Assembly (NCBI RefSeq): GCF_016902535.1
Contig: NZ_JACSNY010000001.1
Location: 124,001 to 188,000, forward strand
From: Anaerotignum lactatifermentans
GTDB taxonomy: Bacteria; Bacillota; Clostridia; Lachnospirales; Anaerotignaceae
Direction of reading: 5' to 3'
Length of the DNA stretch: 64,000 nucleotides
Shown: positions 1 to 8,625 of the stretch, piece by piece
Layout: each line of letters starts with the position of its first letter
How positions within the stretch are numbered: the stretch's first letter is position 1
The notes under the pieces: model-generated
Database searches by the model: none
Seen by the model: the letters and a program-made list of their open reading frames with translations, nothing else
What the model was told of the DNA's origin: nothing
Program-made: the position numbers and the translations under genes

Positions 1-398
1 TGGATTTTCCCCTCGCCGGAAATGGCCCGGGCGGCGAAAATATCCAGAATGACAATGGTACGGTCCATGACCTTGGTTTCCAGCATTTTTTCCAGATTTT
101 TCAGCTGGGCCGGAGACAGTTCATCATCACAGACGATGCCCGTAGCGTCATAGGTACGAAGCATCATTTTCAGTTCCTCGATCTTTCCCTTGCCCAGATA
201 GTGGGCGGGATGTACTTTTTCCCGGCGCTGGATGGTGCGGGCAACTGTCTCGGCGCCTGCCGTTTTTACCAGCTCTTCCAGCTCATCCAGACAGGCCTCC
301 GTTTCCATGGCGGAAGGCGCATTTTTGTCCTCCAGTTCAATGCCTACCAGAATCAGCCGTTCCTCCGCCTCTTTATTTTCATGCATTTCTCTTGCCAT
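1..398 (-). CDS. hflX: GTPase HflX, N-terminal part (runs off the window)
   Basis: The frame is open from an ATG at 398 to the window edge, giving about 132 residues. It begins MAREMHENKEAEERLILVG. The segment matches the HflX N-terminal domain: the LVGIEL start, ELVKTAGAETV, a YLGKGKIEEL block near residues 72-81, DDELSPAQLKNLE, and DRTIVILDIFAARA. HflX is a ribosome-associated GTPase that splits stalled or hibernating 70S ribosomes. Its GTPase domain would lie outside the window. A GAGAGGAG ribosome binding site precedes the ATG, which lies 14 bp after the dapF stop, so the two genes are probably cotranscribed. Confidence 0.88.
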   Translation of the reverse strand, partial: MAREMHENKEAEERLILVGIELEDKNAPSAMETEACLDELEELVKTAGAETVARTIQRREKVHPAHYLGKGKIEELKMMLRTYDATGIVCDDELSPAQLKNLEKMLETKVMDRTIVILDIFAARAISGEGKI

Positions 399-412
399 GT
401 TGCTCTCCTCTC

Positions 413-1246
413 TTACCGCAGCCAGACGCCGTCAAAGGAAAATCTGGCAGGACCAGTCATATAGACATGGTTGTCCGATTCTCTCCATTCGATTTCCAGT
501 GTACCGCCCAGCAGCTGAATACGCACCTTCCGTTCACACAGCCCATTGAGCACCGCCGCCACCAAAGCCGCGCTGGCTCCCGTGCCACAGGCCATGGTTT
601 CGCCGCTGCCCCGTTCCCAGACACGCATCGCCAAATGGGTCCGGTCAATGACCTGCACAAATTCCGTATTGGTCTTATTTGGGAAAATAGGGGCGTATTC
701 CACCAGACTTCCGTATTTCTCCACATCAAAATCCTGTGTGTTGTCCACAAAGGTCACAGCATGCGGATTTCCCATGGAAACACAGGTAAAAGCAAATTCC
801 CGATCCAGTATCCGCAATGTCTCGCCGATAACAGGATGTTTTTCACTGCGGACAGGAATTTTTTCCGCCTCCAAAATCGGTTCGCCCATATCTACCGTCA
901 CAGCAATAACATTCTCCTGCTGAATATGGAGTTTCAGTGTTTTGATGCCGCCCATAGTTTCCAGTGTCACAGTGTCTTTCTTCGTCAGGCCCCGTTCGTA
1001 GACATATTTCCCGATACAGCGCACGGCATTGCCGCACATTTCTCCCTCGGAGCCATCCAGATTGAACATCCGCATCCGAAAATCCGCCGTTTCCGATGGC
1101 AGAATCAAAACCAATCCATCGGCGCCAACGCCGAAATGGCGCTCACTCATGGCGACCGCCAAAGCCTCCGGCCATTTTACCTCTTCCTCAAAACAGTTGA
1201 TATAAATATAATCGTTGCCGCAGCCTTCCATTTTTGTAAACCGCAT
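413..1246 (-). CDS. dapF: Diaminopimelate epimerase
   Basis: The 277-residue product is full length for DapF, which converts LL- to meso-diaminopimelate in the cytoplasm for lysine and peptidoglycan synthesis. Both catalytic cysteines are visible. C71 lies in EMCGNAVRC and C220 in GSGETMACGTGAS. The N-terminal KMEGCGNDYI block is also typical of the family. The gene sits just upstream of hflX on the same strand and downstream of a small DUF378 membrane protein. Confidence 0.97.
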   Translation of the reverse strand: MRFTKMEGCGNDYIYINCFEEEVKWPEALAVAMSERHFGVGADGLVLILPSETADFRMRMFNLDGSEGEMCGNAVRCIGKYVYERGLTKKDTVTLETMGGIKTLKLHIQQENVIAVTVDMGEPILEAEKIPVRSEKHPVIGETLRILDREFAFTCVSMGNPHAVTFVDNTQDFDVEKYGSLVEYAPIFPNKTNTEFVQVIDRTHLAMRVWERGSGETMACGTGASAALVAAVLNGLCERKVRIQLLGGTLEIEWRESDNHVYMTGPARFSFDGVWLR

Positions 1247-1293
1247 CTTTTTCCCCCATTTCTTCTATGTAAGGCGGCGAACCGCCCTGTTGC

Positions 1294-1530
1294 TCAGTCC
1301 TGTGGTCCATGTCCCGCGAAATGCAGTTCCGGCTCATTTCCCACGGTGCGGTACAGATTCAGGCACCAAAGGCCAGCCAGCCCAACCAGTCCGAAGATCA
1401 CCCGGGCCAGCCAGAACATAGAGCCGCTGAAAATGGTAGTCACCAGATCGAAACCGAAAAATCCGATGAGACCCCAGTTCAGCGCGCCGATGATCACAAG
1501 AGTCAAAGCAATAAAATTACCTGTTTTCAT
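1294..1530 (-). CDS. DUF378 family small membrane protein (YuzA-like)
   Basis: This is a 78-residue protein with two hydrophobic segments, about residues 5-27 and 38-60. It carries the LVIIGALNWGLIGFFGFDLV signature of the DUF378 (YuzA) family. The C-terminus is short and polar. No biochemical function is established for the family. An AGGGAGGTC ribosome binding site precedes the ATG. The gene lies 47 bp upstream of dapF and may share its transcript. Confidence 0.85.
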   Translation of the reverse strand: MKTGNFIALTLVIIGALNWGLIGFFGFDLVTTIFSGSMFWLARVIFGLVGLAGLWCLNLYRTVGNEPELHFAGHGPQD

Positions 1531-1599
1531 GCTTCCGACCTCCCTGTATATGAATAAACGGATGATTCCGTACTCATAGTATGCCTGTGTCTGCTTTTT

Positions 1600-2865
1600 T
1601 TATGAAAAAAATTGATCTGCCGTGCTGGCAAAATCCGCCTGTTTCAAATTTCCCACAGCGGAATAGCTGACATCATTTCCGCCGAAGATCAATTCCATCA
1701 CTTGATGGATATCCTCCTCCGTTATGGTTTCAATTCGGGAGATAACCTCCTCCATTTCCATGACCTCGCCACGCAGCAGCAGCGCCGCCCCGGCGGAAGT
1801 CATCCGGTTCAATGTGCTTTCAGAACCAATGATAAAATTGCTGATCATCTGCTCTTTTGTTACCTCCAGCAGCTGCCGGGAAACTCCTTCCTTGCGAATC
1901 TGCTGAATCTCATGGTATATACTTCTATACACGGCGTCTGCCTGCGCCGGATTCATGCTGGCGTAAATACAGAATAATCCCGTATCCGCAAAAGCCGTGG
2001 TATAGCTGTAAATGGAATAGGCCAGCCCCTGTTCCTCTCTTACCTTCTGGAACAGCCGGGAACTCATGCCGCCGCCAAAAATGGTCTGGAACACCGCCAA
2101 AGCGTATTTTAAAGGATGCTCCCGTTCCAGTCCCGGAAAAGCGATACAGGTATGAAGCTGTTCCACATCCTTCTCCCGATGGATGCGCACCTGTTTCGTC
2201 ACAGCCCTTGTCTCATAAGGATGATAGGCCGCTTTGGGCTGCCACTGGCCGAAGTACCGATTCAGCAGCGCCATCATTTCCTCTTTTTTGAAATTCCCCG
2301 CCACAGATAGAACTGTATTCTCCGTGTGGTAGTTTTTCTCGTAATACTCCCGTATGGTCTCAGCGGTAAAAGCGGATATGGTCTCCTCCGTGCCTAAAAT
2401 AGGCATCCCCAGACTGCAGTCCTGCCAAATGGCATCCTGAAGGCAGTCATGAACCAGTTCCTCCGGCGCGTCCTCATACATATCAATTTCTTCCAGAATC
2501 ACATTTCTCTCCCGCCGTACATCTTCTTCCCGAAACGCCGGATAAAGGAGCATATCGCTCATGACATCCATGGCCCTTGTGATATGCTTGTCCAGCACCC
2601 GGGTATGGTAGCAAGTATATTCCTTTGTAGTGTAGGCATTGATCTGGCCGCCTAAAGCATCCATTTCCTCGGCGATCTCCTTGGCGGAGCGGTGTTCTGT
2701 TCCCTTGAACATCATATGCTCTATATAATGAGAAATGCCGTTTTCCTCCGGCCGCTCGTTTCTGGTGCCGTTTTTTACCCAGATACCAAAGGAAATACTA
2801 CGAACATAACCGATTTCCTCCAGCACCACCTGTATTCCGTTTTCCAATTTTTCTATGGTCAGCAT
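1600..2865 (-). CDS. M16 family (pitrilysin-like) zinc peptidase
   Basis: The frame continues upstream, but the ATG at 2865 is chosen because GGAGAG precedes it and the family's usual N-terminus follows (MLTIEKLENGIQVVLEEI). The product is 421 residues, the size of the bacterial processing-peptidase-like proteins (PqqL/YmxG type). The inverted zinc motif HYIEH is present, with H46, E49 and H50. A downstream EEIDMYEDAPEE segment should supply the third zinc ligand. In Firmicutes such a gene often follows pnp, as here. Its substrate is unknown. It has its own promoter just upstream, and the pnp terminator separates it from pnp. Confidence 0.93.
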   Translation of the reverse strand: MLTIEKLENGIQVVLEEIGYVRSISFGIWVKNGTRNERPEENGISHYIEHMMFKGTEHRSAKEIAEEMDALGGQINAYTTKEYTCYHTRVLDKHITRAMDVMSDMLLYPAFREEDVRRERNVILEEIDMYEDAPEELVHDCLQDAIWQDCSLGMPILGTEETISAFTAETIREYYEKNYHTENTVLSVAGNFKKEEMMALLNRYFGQWQPKAAYHPYETRAVTKQVRIHREKDVEQLHTCIAFPGLEREHPLKYALAVFQTIFGGGMSSRLFQKVREEQGLAYSIYSYTTAFADTGLFCIYASMNPAQADAVYRSIYHEIQQIRKEGVSRQLLEVTKEQMISNFIIGSESTLNRMTSAGAALLLRGEVMEMEEVISRIETITEEDIHQVMELIFGGNDVSYSAVGNLKQADFASTADQFFS

Positions 2866-2933
2866 ATTTTCTCTCCTGCCTGTTTTTCTTGTTAGGATAT
2901 TCCATTTTCCAAAATCTATGCATTTCCTTTTAT

Positions 2934-2962
2934 AGCATAGCAAAATCAATGCTTTTGCGCAA
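2934..2962 (-). promoter_or_regulatory. Sigma-A promoter for the M16 peptidase gene
   Basis: On the minus strand, TTGCGC (2957-2962) and TATGCT (2934-2939) are separated by 17 bp. The site lies about 70 bp before the ATG at 2865 and just downstream of the pnp terminator, so the peptidase gene probably starts its own transcript here. Confidence 0.6.
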
Positions 2963-3003
2963 TCTTCTTCTTTATTTTTCTTTCCCGGCAAAAAAATCGA
3001 ATG

Positions 3004-3045
3004 AAAAAAAAATGGATAAAACAGAGTCTCCTCTGCTTTACCCAT
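3004..3045 (-). terminator. Intrinsic terminator after pnp
   Basis: A 15-bp arm at 3031-3045 pairs with 3012-3026 across a 4-nt loop, with a G.U pair. On the minus strand it is followed by a run of eight T (3011-3004). It lies 19 bp after the pnp stop. Confidence 0.9.
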
Positions 3046-3063
3046 TTTGATTTACCTTAGATC

Positions 3064-5199
3064 TTATTCCTGTTCAGGAGCGTCATCTTTCACCAGAGCG
3101 TCCTTCATAGAGAAGTTCAGTCTGCCCTGCTTGTCGATCTCCATCAGTTTTACCATAACTTCATCGCCAGGCGCCACAACATCCTCAACCTTGGCAACTC
3201 TCTTGTTTGCCATCTTGGAAATGTGGATCAGACCTTCCTTGCCGGGTGCGATCTCGACAAAAGCACCGAAGGTCATCAGTCTTGTGATGGTACCTTTATA
3301 TACCTTACCCATTTCAGGATCGCTGACAATGGCGGTAATCATATCAATGGCACGCTGCATATCCGCAGGGTCTGTGCCTTTGATGAAGATCTTGCCGTCG
3401 TCCTCTGTATCGATCTCGCAGTTTGTTTCCTCAATAATCTTCTTGATAACTTTGCCTCTGGTGCCGATGACCTCAGCGATCTTGTCCACGTCAATCTGCA
3501 TAGTCGCAATCTTAGGCGCATATTTGGACAGTTCTTTTCTGGGTTCCGCAATGGCCTTCAGCATAACTTCGTTGAGGATATATTCTCTTGCTCTGCCAGT
3601 CTGGGCAAAAGCCTGTTCGATCATTTCAAAAGTCAGACCCTTGATCTTCATATCCATCTGGATGGCGGTGATACCTTCGGAGGTACCGGCTACTTTAAAG
3701 TCCATATCGCCGAAGAAGTCCTCTACACCCTGAATATCTGTAATTTCGATGAAGTCATCGTCTGTATCGCCCGTTACCAGACCTACGGAAATACCTGCTA
3801 CGGGGCGTTTGATGGGTACGCCGGCCGCCATCAGAGACAGTGTGGAGCCACAGATGGATGCCTGAGAAGTAGAACCGTTGGAGCTCAAAATATCGGAAAC
3901 CAGACGGATAGCGTAAGGGAATTCCTCTTCGCTGGGGATTACGGGCAGCAGTGCTCTTTCACCCAGTGCGCCGTGACCGATTTCACGTCTGCCGGGGCCT
4001 CTGGAGGTTTTCGCCTCGCCTACGGAGAAGCCGGGGAAGTTATAGTGATGGATATAACGCTTGCCGGTTTCGTTGGCGTCCAGACCATCCAGACGCTGGC
4101 CTTCGCTGATGGCACCCAGTGTGGTTACAGTCAGCGCCTGTGTCTGACCTCTGGTAAACAGCGCAGAACCATGTACCCGGGGCAGAACGTCTACTTCCGC
4201 GCTCAAAGGTCTGATTTCCTCAATGCCGCGGCCGTCAGGACGCTTGTGCTCTCTGAGGATCATTCTTCTTACGGTCATTTTCTCGAATTTATAGATGATT
4301 TCATCTACCAGAGCGGGGATATCTATATCCTCCGCGGAGATTTCTGTCAGTTTTTCTGTCAGCTGTTCCAGAACTTCTTCTGTGATAACTTTGATCTTCG
4401 CATCTCTGTCCTGTTTCAGTTCCGCGAATACAGCTTCCTCCATTCTTGCGTCGGTAATATATTCTGTTACCATCTGGTATGCGTCCTCAGGGATCACATG
4501 CTCTGTATAAGGCGCTTTTGCCTTCCCTTCCTTAGCGGTAACTTCCTGAATGAATTTCACCACTTCCAGATTGGTGTCAAAAGCCAGATGGATGGCTTCC
4601 ATCATCAGATCATCGGGAATTTCATCAGCGCCTGCTTCAATCATCATGACCTTATCCTCTTTGGAAGATACCGTCAAGGACAGTTTTGTTTTTTCTCTCT
4701 GTTTCGCTGTGGGATTTACCACCAGCTGGCCGTCCACATAACCGATATTTACAGAAGCAACGGGATATGTGAAGGGGATATCGGAAATATTCAGCGCCAG
4801 AGAAGCGCCGATCATAGCCAGCACTTCGGGAGAGCAGTCCTGATCTACGGACATAACTGTCGCCACAATAGCAACATCATTTCTGTAATCCTTCGGGAAC
4901 AGCGGACGCAGGGGTCTGTCGATGCATCTTGCTGTCAGGATGGCTTTTTCGGAAGGTCTGCCTTCTCTTTTGATAAAGCCGCCGGGGATCTTGCCTACGG
5001 AATACAGTCTTTCTTCATAATCAATGCTCAGAGGGAAGAAATCAATGCCTTCTCTGGGCTTTTCGGATGCGGTAGCGGTCACCAGCACTGTGGTATCGCC
5101 GTAACGCATCAGCGCAGCGCCATTGGCCTGTTCCGCTACACGGCCGATCTCCGCGCTCAATGTTCTGCCTGCCAGTTCCATGGAATAGGTTCTAAACAT
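3064..5199 (-). CDS. pnp: Polyribonucleotide nucleotidyltransferase (PNPase)
   Basis: The product is 711 residues. The ATG at 5199 is chosen because AAGGAGAT precedes it and the product then starts MFRTYSMELAGRTL. PNPase degrades RNA phosphorolytically and sits in RNA-decay complexes. The order is RNase PH domain 1 (about 1-140), helical linker, RNase PH domain 2 (about 310-545, with FTRGQTQAL and the catalytic-site region PVAGISVGLV), a KH domain with the IGTRGKVIKKI loop near 565, and an S1 domain with GAFVEIAPGKEGLIHIS near 640. The C-terminus is acidic. The gene follows rpsO, the conserved order, and a long hairpin lies in the intergenic leader. Confidence 0.98.
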   Translation of the reverse strand: MFRTYSMELAGRTLSAEIGRVAEQANGAALMRYGDTTVLVTATASEKPREGIDFFPLSIDYEERLYSVGKIPGGFIKREGRPSEKAILTARCIDRPLRPLFPKDYRNDVAIVATVMSVDQDCSPEVLAMIGASLALNISDIPFTYPVASVNIGYVDGQLVVNPTAKQREKTKLSLTVSSKEDKVMMIEAGADEIPDDLMMEAIHLAFDTNLEVVKFIQEVTAKEGKAKAPYTEHVIPEDAYQMVTEYITDARMEEAVFAELKQDRDAKIKVITEEVLEQLTEKLTEISAEDIDIPALVDEIIYKFEKMTVRRMILREHKRPDGRGIEEIRPLSAEVDVLPRVHGSALFTRGQTQALTVTTLGAISEGQRLDGLDANETGKRYIHHYNFPGFSVGEAKTSRGPGRREIGHGALGERALLPVIPSEEEFPYAIRLVSDILSSNGSTSQASICGSTLSLMAAGVPIKRPVAGISVGLVTGDTDDDFIEITDIQGVEDFFGDMDFKVAGTSEGITAIQMDMKIKGLTFEMIEQAFAQTGRAREYILNEVMLKAIAEPRKELSKYAPKIATMQIDVDKIAEVIGTRGKVIKKIIEETNCEIDTEDDGKIFIKGTDPADMQRAIDMITAIVSDPEMGKVYKGTITRLMTFGAFVEIAPGKEGLIHISKMANKRVAKVEDVVAPGDEVMVKLMEIDKQGRLNFSMKDALVKDDAPEQE

Positions 5200-5230
5200 A
5201 ATCAATCTCCTTTTCTTTTTGTTTTTTCCC

Positions 5231-5300
5231 TGCACCATAGATCTTCAACTTCAAAAACATGGGCATCCCATATTTGCAAAGTTGGAAATCTATAGTGCGC
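5231..5300 (-). promoter_or_regulatory. Long hairpin in the rpsO-pnp intergenic leader
   Basis: In the minus-strand RNA, the arm at 5300-5280 pairs with the arm at 5251-5231 over about 20 bp, with two G.U pairs and one internal C.A mismatch. The stem then continues inward through an imperfect part to an ATGGG/CCCAT tip at 5259-5270. It ends about 30 nt before the pnp ATG and has no T run after it, so it is not a terminator. Position and shape recall the RNase III-cleaved pnp leader of E. coli (inference). Confidence 0.65.
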
Positions 5301-5327
5301 CTTCTTTTGGGTTTCTTTGTCTGATAG

Positions 5328-5354
5328 AAGAAAAGAGAGGAAAAAAATCCTCCC
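5328..5354 (-). terminator. Weak intrinsic terminator after rpsO
   Basis: On the minus strand GGGAGGA (5354-5348) pairs with TCCTCTC (5341-5335) across a T-rich loop, and TTTTCTTC follows. The short stem and interrupted T run suggest partial termination, so some transcripts could continue into pnp. Confidence 0.5.
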
Positions 5355-5379
5355 TTTTCCTTATCTTTTGGGTTGTTTC

Positions 5380-5643
5380 TTACTTTCTCAGACCCAGTTC
5401 TGCGATAACAGCACGATATCTTTCGATATCCAGTTCTTTCAGGTAGTTCAGCAGACCTCTTCTCTGACCAACCATTTTCAGCAGACCTCTTCTGGAGTGA
5501 TGGTCTTTCTTGTGGGTTTTCAGATGGTCTGTCAGCAGAGTGATTCTTGCTGTCAGCAGAGCGATCTGTACTTCGGGAGAACCTGTGTCGTTAGGTGTTC
5601 TGCCGTATTTTGCGATGATTTCCTGTTTGTTGATTGTTGCCAT
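5380..5643 (-). CDS. rpsO: 30S ribosomal protein S15
   Basis: The 87-residue product is the expected S15 length. It carries the conserved [16 protein letters not shown] segment, the [22 protein letters not shown]-binding segment and the [11 protein letters not shown]-terminus. S15 binds the central domain of 16S rRNA early in 30S assembly. The ATG has a strong AAGGAGG site. A dedicated promoter and a structured leader lie upstream. pnp follows on the same strand. Confidence 0.99.
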   Translation of the reverse strand: MATINKQEIIAKYGRTPNDTGSPEVQIALLTARITLLTDHLKTHKKDHHSRRGLLKMVGQRRGLLNYLKELDIERYRAVIAELGLRK

Positions 5644-5678
5644 AATTTTGGCCTCCTTAATAAAAATATTTTTTGCGT

Positions 5679-5729
5679 AACCCCAAGGACTAAGTTATGG
5701 TCGGAGCGTCCAGCAACTGAGTCCTGGTT
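5679..5729 (-). promoter_or_regulatory. Structured rpsO leader, possible S15 autoregulatory site
   Basis: In the RNA, the arm at 5729-5715 (AACCAGGACTCAGTT) pairs with the arm at 5696-5679, ending in AACTTAGTCCTTGGGGTT. The 11-bp core has one mismatch and the 18-nt loop can form a small GGA/TCC stem. The structure lies between the rpsO promoter and the ribosome binding site. S15 represses its own mRNA through unrelated leader folds in several phyla, so this position is suggestive only. Confidence 0.5.
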
Positions 5730-5743
5730 TTTACAACGTTTTC

Positions 5744-5772
5744 ATTTTATCATACACTTTCCCCGATTGCAA
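5744..5772 (-). promoter_or_regulatory. Sigma-A promoter for rpsO
   Basis: On the minus strand, TTGCAA (5767-5772), a 17-bp spacer and TAAAAT (5744-5749) lie about 100 bp upstream of the rpsO ATG. Confidence 0.65.
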
Positions 5773-5846
5773 GAAAAAACGATGTTTTTTCCTTGTTTTT
5801 CCTGAAAATCAGAGGGTTTATCTGTCTTTGGCGCTCTCCGGCCTTC

Positions 5847-6728
5847 TCAGGTTTCCTTCCCGGCGCTTTTCTCAAACCGAAATTGAGAAAGGAGCACTGC
5901 CGCAAATACCACCGCGAAGCCAACCGCCATTCTGGGCGTAACTACCTCATGATAGAGCAGAACGGAAAAAATGACGCCGAAGACGGATTCCAGACTCAGC
6001 AGGATGGTCCCCACAGCGGCATCCGTATACTTCAGCCCATAGGACTGGAGGAACAGACACAGCGCCGTGGACAGATACGCCAGATACAGCACATTTCCAG
6101 CGGCCCCCAGAGAGATGGAGGACGGAAACCCGCCGGTAGCGATAGTTCCGATCCAGCCAATGACGGCGGAAAAAGTAATCTGCATGGTCGTTACCAGAAG
6201 AGGATCTCTGCCCTTGGAAAACCAGGCGATAGCCGTCAGGTCACAGGCATAGATTACGCCGCAGATCAATGTTACGATATCCCCGTCCTGCATTGTCATG
6301 TCGCCGTTCAAAGAGATCAGCCCGATGCCGGCTAGACACAGCACAGCGGCAAATACATGATTTTTCTGGGGCCGTTCCTTAGATACGAACCAGTAGAAAA
6401 AAGGCACAATCACACAGTAAACCGCTGTCAGGAAAGCGCTTTTTCCCGGGGTGGTCCCCATGGTCAGAGCGACTGTCTGCACCGCCGTGGCTGTTCCCAT
6501 GGTTGCGCCTGTGATGATACCACCCAGCAGATACCCCTTATCCAGTTTCCCCCATTTCGGAAAGGTAATCACCCACATCAAAACGGCGGCCAGCGTAAAT
6601 CTTGCCGCCGTAATAAACCAGGAGGAAAGCTCCTCCGTGGCAAATTTCTGAAAAACAAAGGCACTGCCCCAAATCATTGCCGTCAAAAGCAGCAGAAGGT
6701 GGGCACGCATTCTTCTTCCCTGTTCCAT
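5847..6728 (-). CDS. EamA/DMT family transporter
   Basis: The 293-residue protein is almost wholly hydrophobic, consistent with ten membrane helices in two EamA repeats. The first repeat starts LLLLLTAMIWGSAFVFQKFA. The second contains the LSLESVFGVIFSVLLYHE block typical of drug/metabolite transporters. The substrate cannot be told. AAGGAG lies before the ATG, 12 bp after ribF, so this is the last gene of the rimP-nusA-infB operon. Whether it exports something linked to riboflavin is unknown. Confidence 0.85.
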   Translation of the reverse strand: MEQGRRMRAHLLLLLTAMIWGSAFVFQKFATEELSSWFITAARFTLAAVLMWVITFPKWGKLDKGYLLGGIITGATMGTATAVQTVALTMGTTPGKSAFLTAVYCVIVPFFYWFVSKERPQKNHVFAAVLCLAGIGLISLNGDMTMQDGDIVTLICGVIYACDLTAIAWFSKGRDPLLVTTMQITFSAVIGWIGTIATGGFPSSISLGAAGNVLYLAYLSTALCLFLQSYGLKYTDAAVGTILLSLESVFGVIFSVLLYHEVVTPRMAVGFAVVFAAVLLSQFRFEKSAGKET

Positions 6729-6740
6729 AAGCCCTTCTCC

Positions 6741-7697
6741 TTACTTCTCCTCCGGTGCCTTCCAGTGGGCGTATTCCTCCGAAGCGAAATAAGCCCTTGT
6801 CTGTTCCGCGTTGACAGCGATCTGTTTTTGCAGTTCCTCTACGCTTTCAAATTTCCGCTCGCTGCGCAGGAATTTATAAAAGAAGGTCTGCAAAGTTTCG
6901 CCGTAAATGGTCTGGTTAAAGTCAAAAAGATAGGTTTCTACAATTTTCTGTGTACCGTTGACCGTAGGGTTTTTGCCGATATTGGTCACACCATAGTAAT
7001 ATTTTCCCTGATACAGTGTCTTTGTGGCGTATACCCCGTTGGGAGGGAACAGCTTCAAAGGATGGGGCTCGATATTTACTGTAGGGAACCCAATGGTCCG
7101 CCCCAGTTTCTTTCCTTCCTTTACGGTACCCAGAATAAAATAAGGCACCGTCAGCATACGGTTGGCGTCCTCCAGATCCTTTTCCACCAGACACTGGCGG
7201 ATGCGGGAGCTGCTGACACGCTCGCCCTCGTACTGTACTGAAGGCACCGCGATGACCTTAACGCCGTGTTCCTGCCCTACCCGGCGCAGGAACTCATAAT
7301 TTCCGCTACGGTTGCTGCCGAAATGGTAGTTTTCCCCTACCACCAGCACCTTGCACTTCATTCTTTCAAACAGCAGCTTTACGGCGAAATCCTCCGCTGA
7401 GGTTGCCGCGAACTCTTTATCAAAGGGATATTCGATATAGGTATCTACGCCCATCTGCTCCATAGTGAACTTCTTTTCTGAAGGTGCCATAATCAGGGCG
7501 AAATCCTCTTTTTTCCTGAATACCAGCATGGGATGAGGAGAAAAGGAAAATGCCACGCTTTCCAGACCTTCCTCCTCCGCAAACTGCTTTGTCAGTTGAA
7601 TCAAGGCGCGATGTCCCTGATGCAGGCCGTCAAAATTCCCCAAAGTAATGGCAGTCGGTCTGATCCGGTCCACACGTCCGTCTGTAATATGTTCCAT
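6741..7697 (-). CDS. ribF: Bifunctional riboflavin kinase/FAD synthetase
   Basis: The 318-residue product makes FMN and then FAD from riboflavin. The N-terminal FAD synthetase domain carries the nucleotidyl-transfer signature GNFDGLHQGH near residue 22 and SSSRIRQCL near 158. The C-terminal riboflavin kinase domain carries GRTIGFPTVNI and PPNGVYA. The gene sits 16 bp after truB and before the EamA transporter. The truB-ribF pair is conserved in many Firmicutes. Confidence 0.97.
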   Translation of the reverse strand: MEHITDGRVDRIRPTAITLGNFDGLHQGHRALIQLTKQFAEEEGLESVAFSFSPHPMLVFRKKEDFALIMAPSEKKFTMEQMGVDTYIEYPFDKEFAATSAEDFAVKLLFERMKCKVLVVGENYHFGSNRSGNYEFLRRVGQEHGVKVIAVPSVQYEGERVSSSRIRQCLVEKDLEDANRMLTVPYFILGTVKEGKKLGRTIGFPTVNIEPHPLKLFPPNGVYATKTLYQGKYYYGVTNIGKNPTVNGTQKIVETYLFDFNQTIYGETLQTFFYKFLRSERKFESVEELQKQIAVNAEQTRAYFASEEYAHWKAPEEK

Positions 7698-7713
7698 GAT
7701 TCTGCTACTCCTT

Positions 7714-8613
7714 TTAAATCAGCATTTTAAAGGGCTTGATAAAAAATCCGTCCTCTTCACATACCTGATACAGTCCTACCAGCTGTTTTTTGCTGTCATA
7801 AACAGATACGATCTCTCCCGCCGCCAGCGGCTGCCGGCTGCGGTAAAAAGCGGAACGTATCTTTCCGCCGTTATACAGCAGCTTTTCCGACTGTTCCGAA
7901 ACCACCACTTCCTTGTAGCCGGCCAAAGCCCGCTCCATAGACAGCAGCGCCTCTTCCGCCCGGCCTTCCTCCGCCAGCGTCTTCAGTTCCTCCAGCCGGA
8001 TGGCGTTTTCCAGACAAAAGGCGCCTGTTTTTGTACGAAGCAGGCTGGCCATATGGGCGCCGCAGCCCAAAGCCTTGCCAATATCGCTGCAAATGGTACG
8101 GATATAAGTCCCTTTGGAACAGTCCACATCTATTTCAAAGGCGTCGGGAGGCAGGAAATTCCGGATGGTGATGCCGTAAATGGTTACAGTCCTCGCCTTC
8201 CGTTCCACTTCCTTGCCTTCCCTTGCCAGTTCATACAGTTTTTTGCCATTGATCTTGATGGCGGAATACATAGGCGGGATCTGACGGATCTCTCCTGTAA
8301 ATTCTGCCACCGTCCGGCGGATCTGATCCTCGTCAAAATCCACAGTCTTTTCCTCCAGCACTTCCCCGGAGGCATCCTCTGTGGTAGTGGTAATCCCCAG
8401 CCGGACCACAGCCCGATAGCTTTTTCTGCCGTCCATGATAATATCTGACAGCTTTGTTGCTTTCCCTACGCACACCGGCAGCACGCCTTCCGCGTCCGGG
8501 TCCAGAGTTCCCGTATGGCCTACCTTTTTCATATGCAGGGTTTTTCGCACCACCGCCACCACATCATGAGAGGTATATCCCTTTTCCTTATAGATATTGA
8601 AAATACCGTCCAA
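7714..8613 (-). CDS. truB: tRNA pseudouridine-55 synthase
   Basis: The 299-residue product forms pseudouridine 55 in the T-loop of tRNAs. The GHTGTLDPDAEGVLPV block contains catalytic Asp38. The KSYRAVVRLG, PPMYSAIKING and CSKGTYIRTICSDIG motifs are all present. The C-terminal part resembles a PUA-like extension. It is followed 16 bp later by ribF and preceded 12 bp by nrnA. Confidence 0.97.
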   Translation of the reverse strand: MDGIFNIYKEKGYTSHDVVAVVRKTLHMKKVGHTGTLDPDAEGVLPVCVGKATKLSDIIMDGRKSYRAVVRLGITTTTEDASGEVLEEKTVDFDEDQIRRTVAEFTGEIRQIPPMYSAIKINGKKLYELAREGKEVERKARTVTIYGITIRNFLPPDAFEIDVDCSKGTYIRTICSDIGKALGCGAHMASLLRTKTGAFCLENAIRLEELKTLAEEGRAEEALLSMERALAGYKEVVVSEQSEKLLYNGGKIRSAFYRSRQPLAAGEIVSVYDSKKQLVGLYQVCEEDGFFIKPFKMLI

Positions 8614-8625
8614 GCGATTTCCTCC

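Noticed and set aside
3223-5295. 690-codon open frame antisense to pnp
   Set aside because: It is a shadow of pnp codon usage. The product has no recognisable motif and no ribosome binding site, while pnp is unmistakable.
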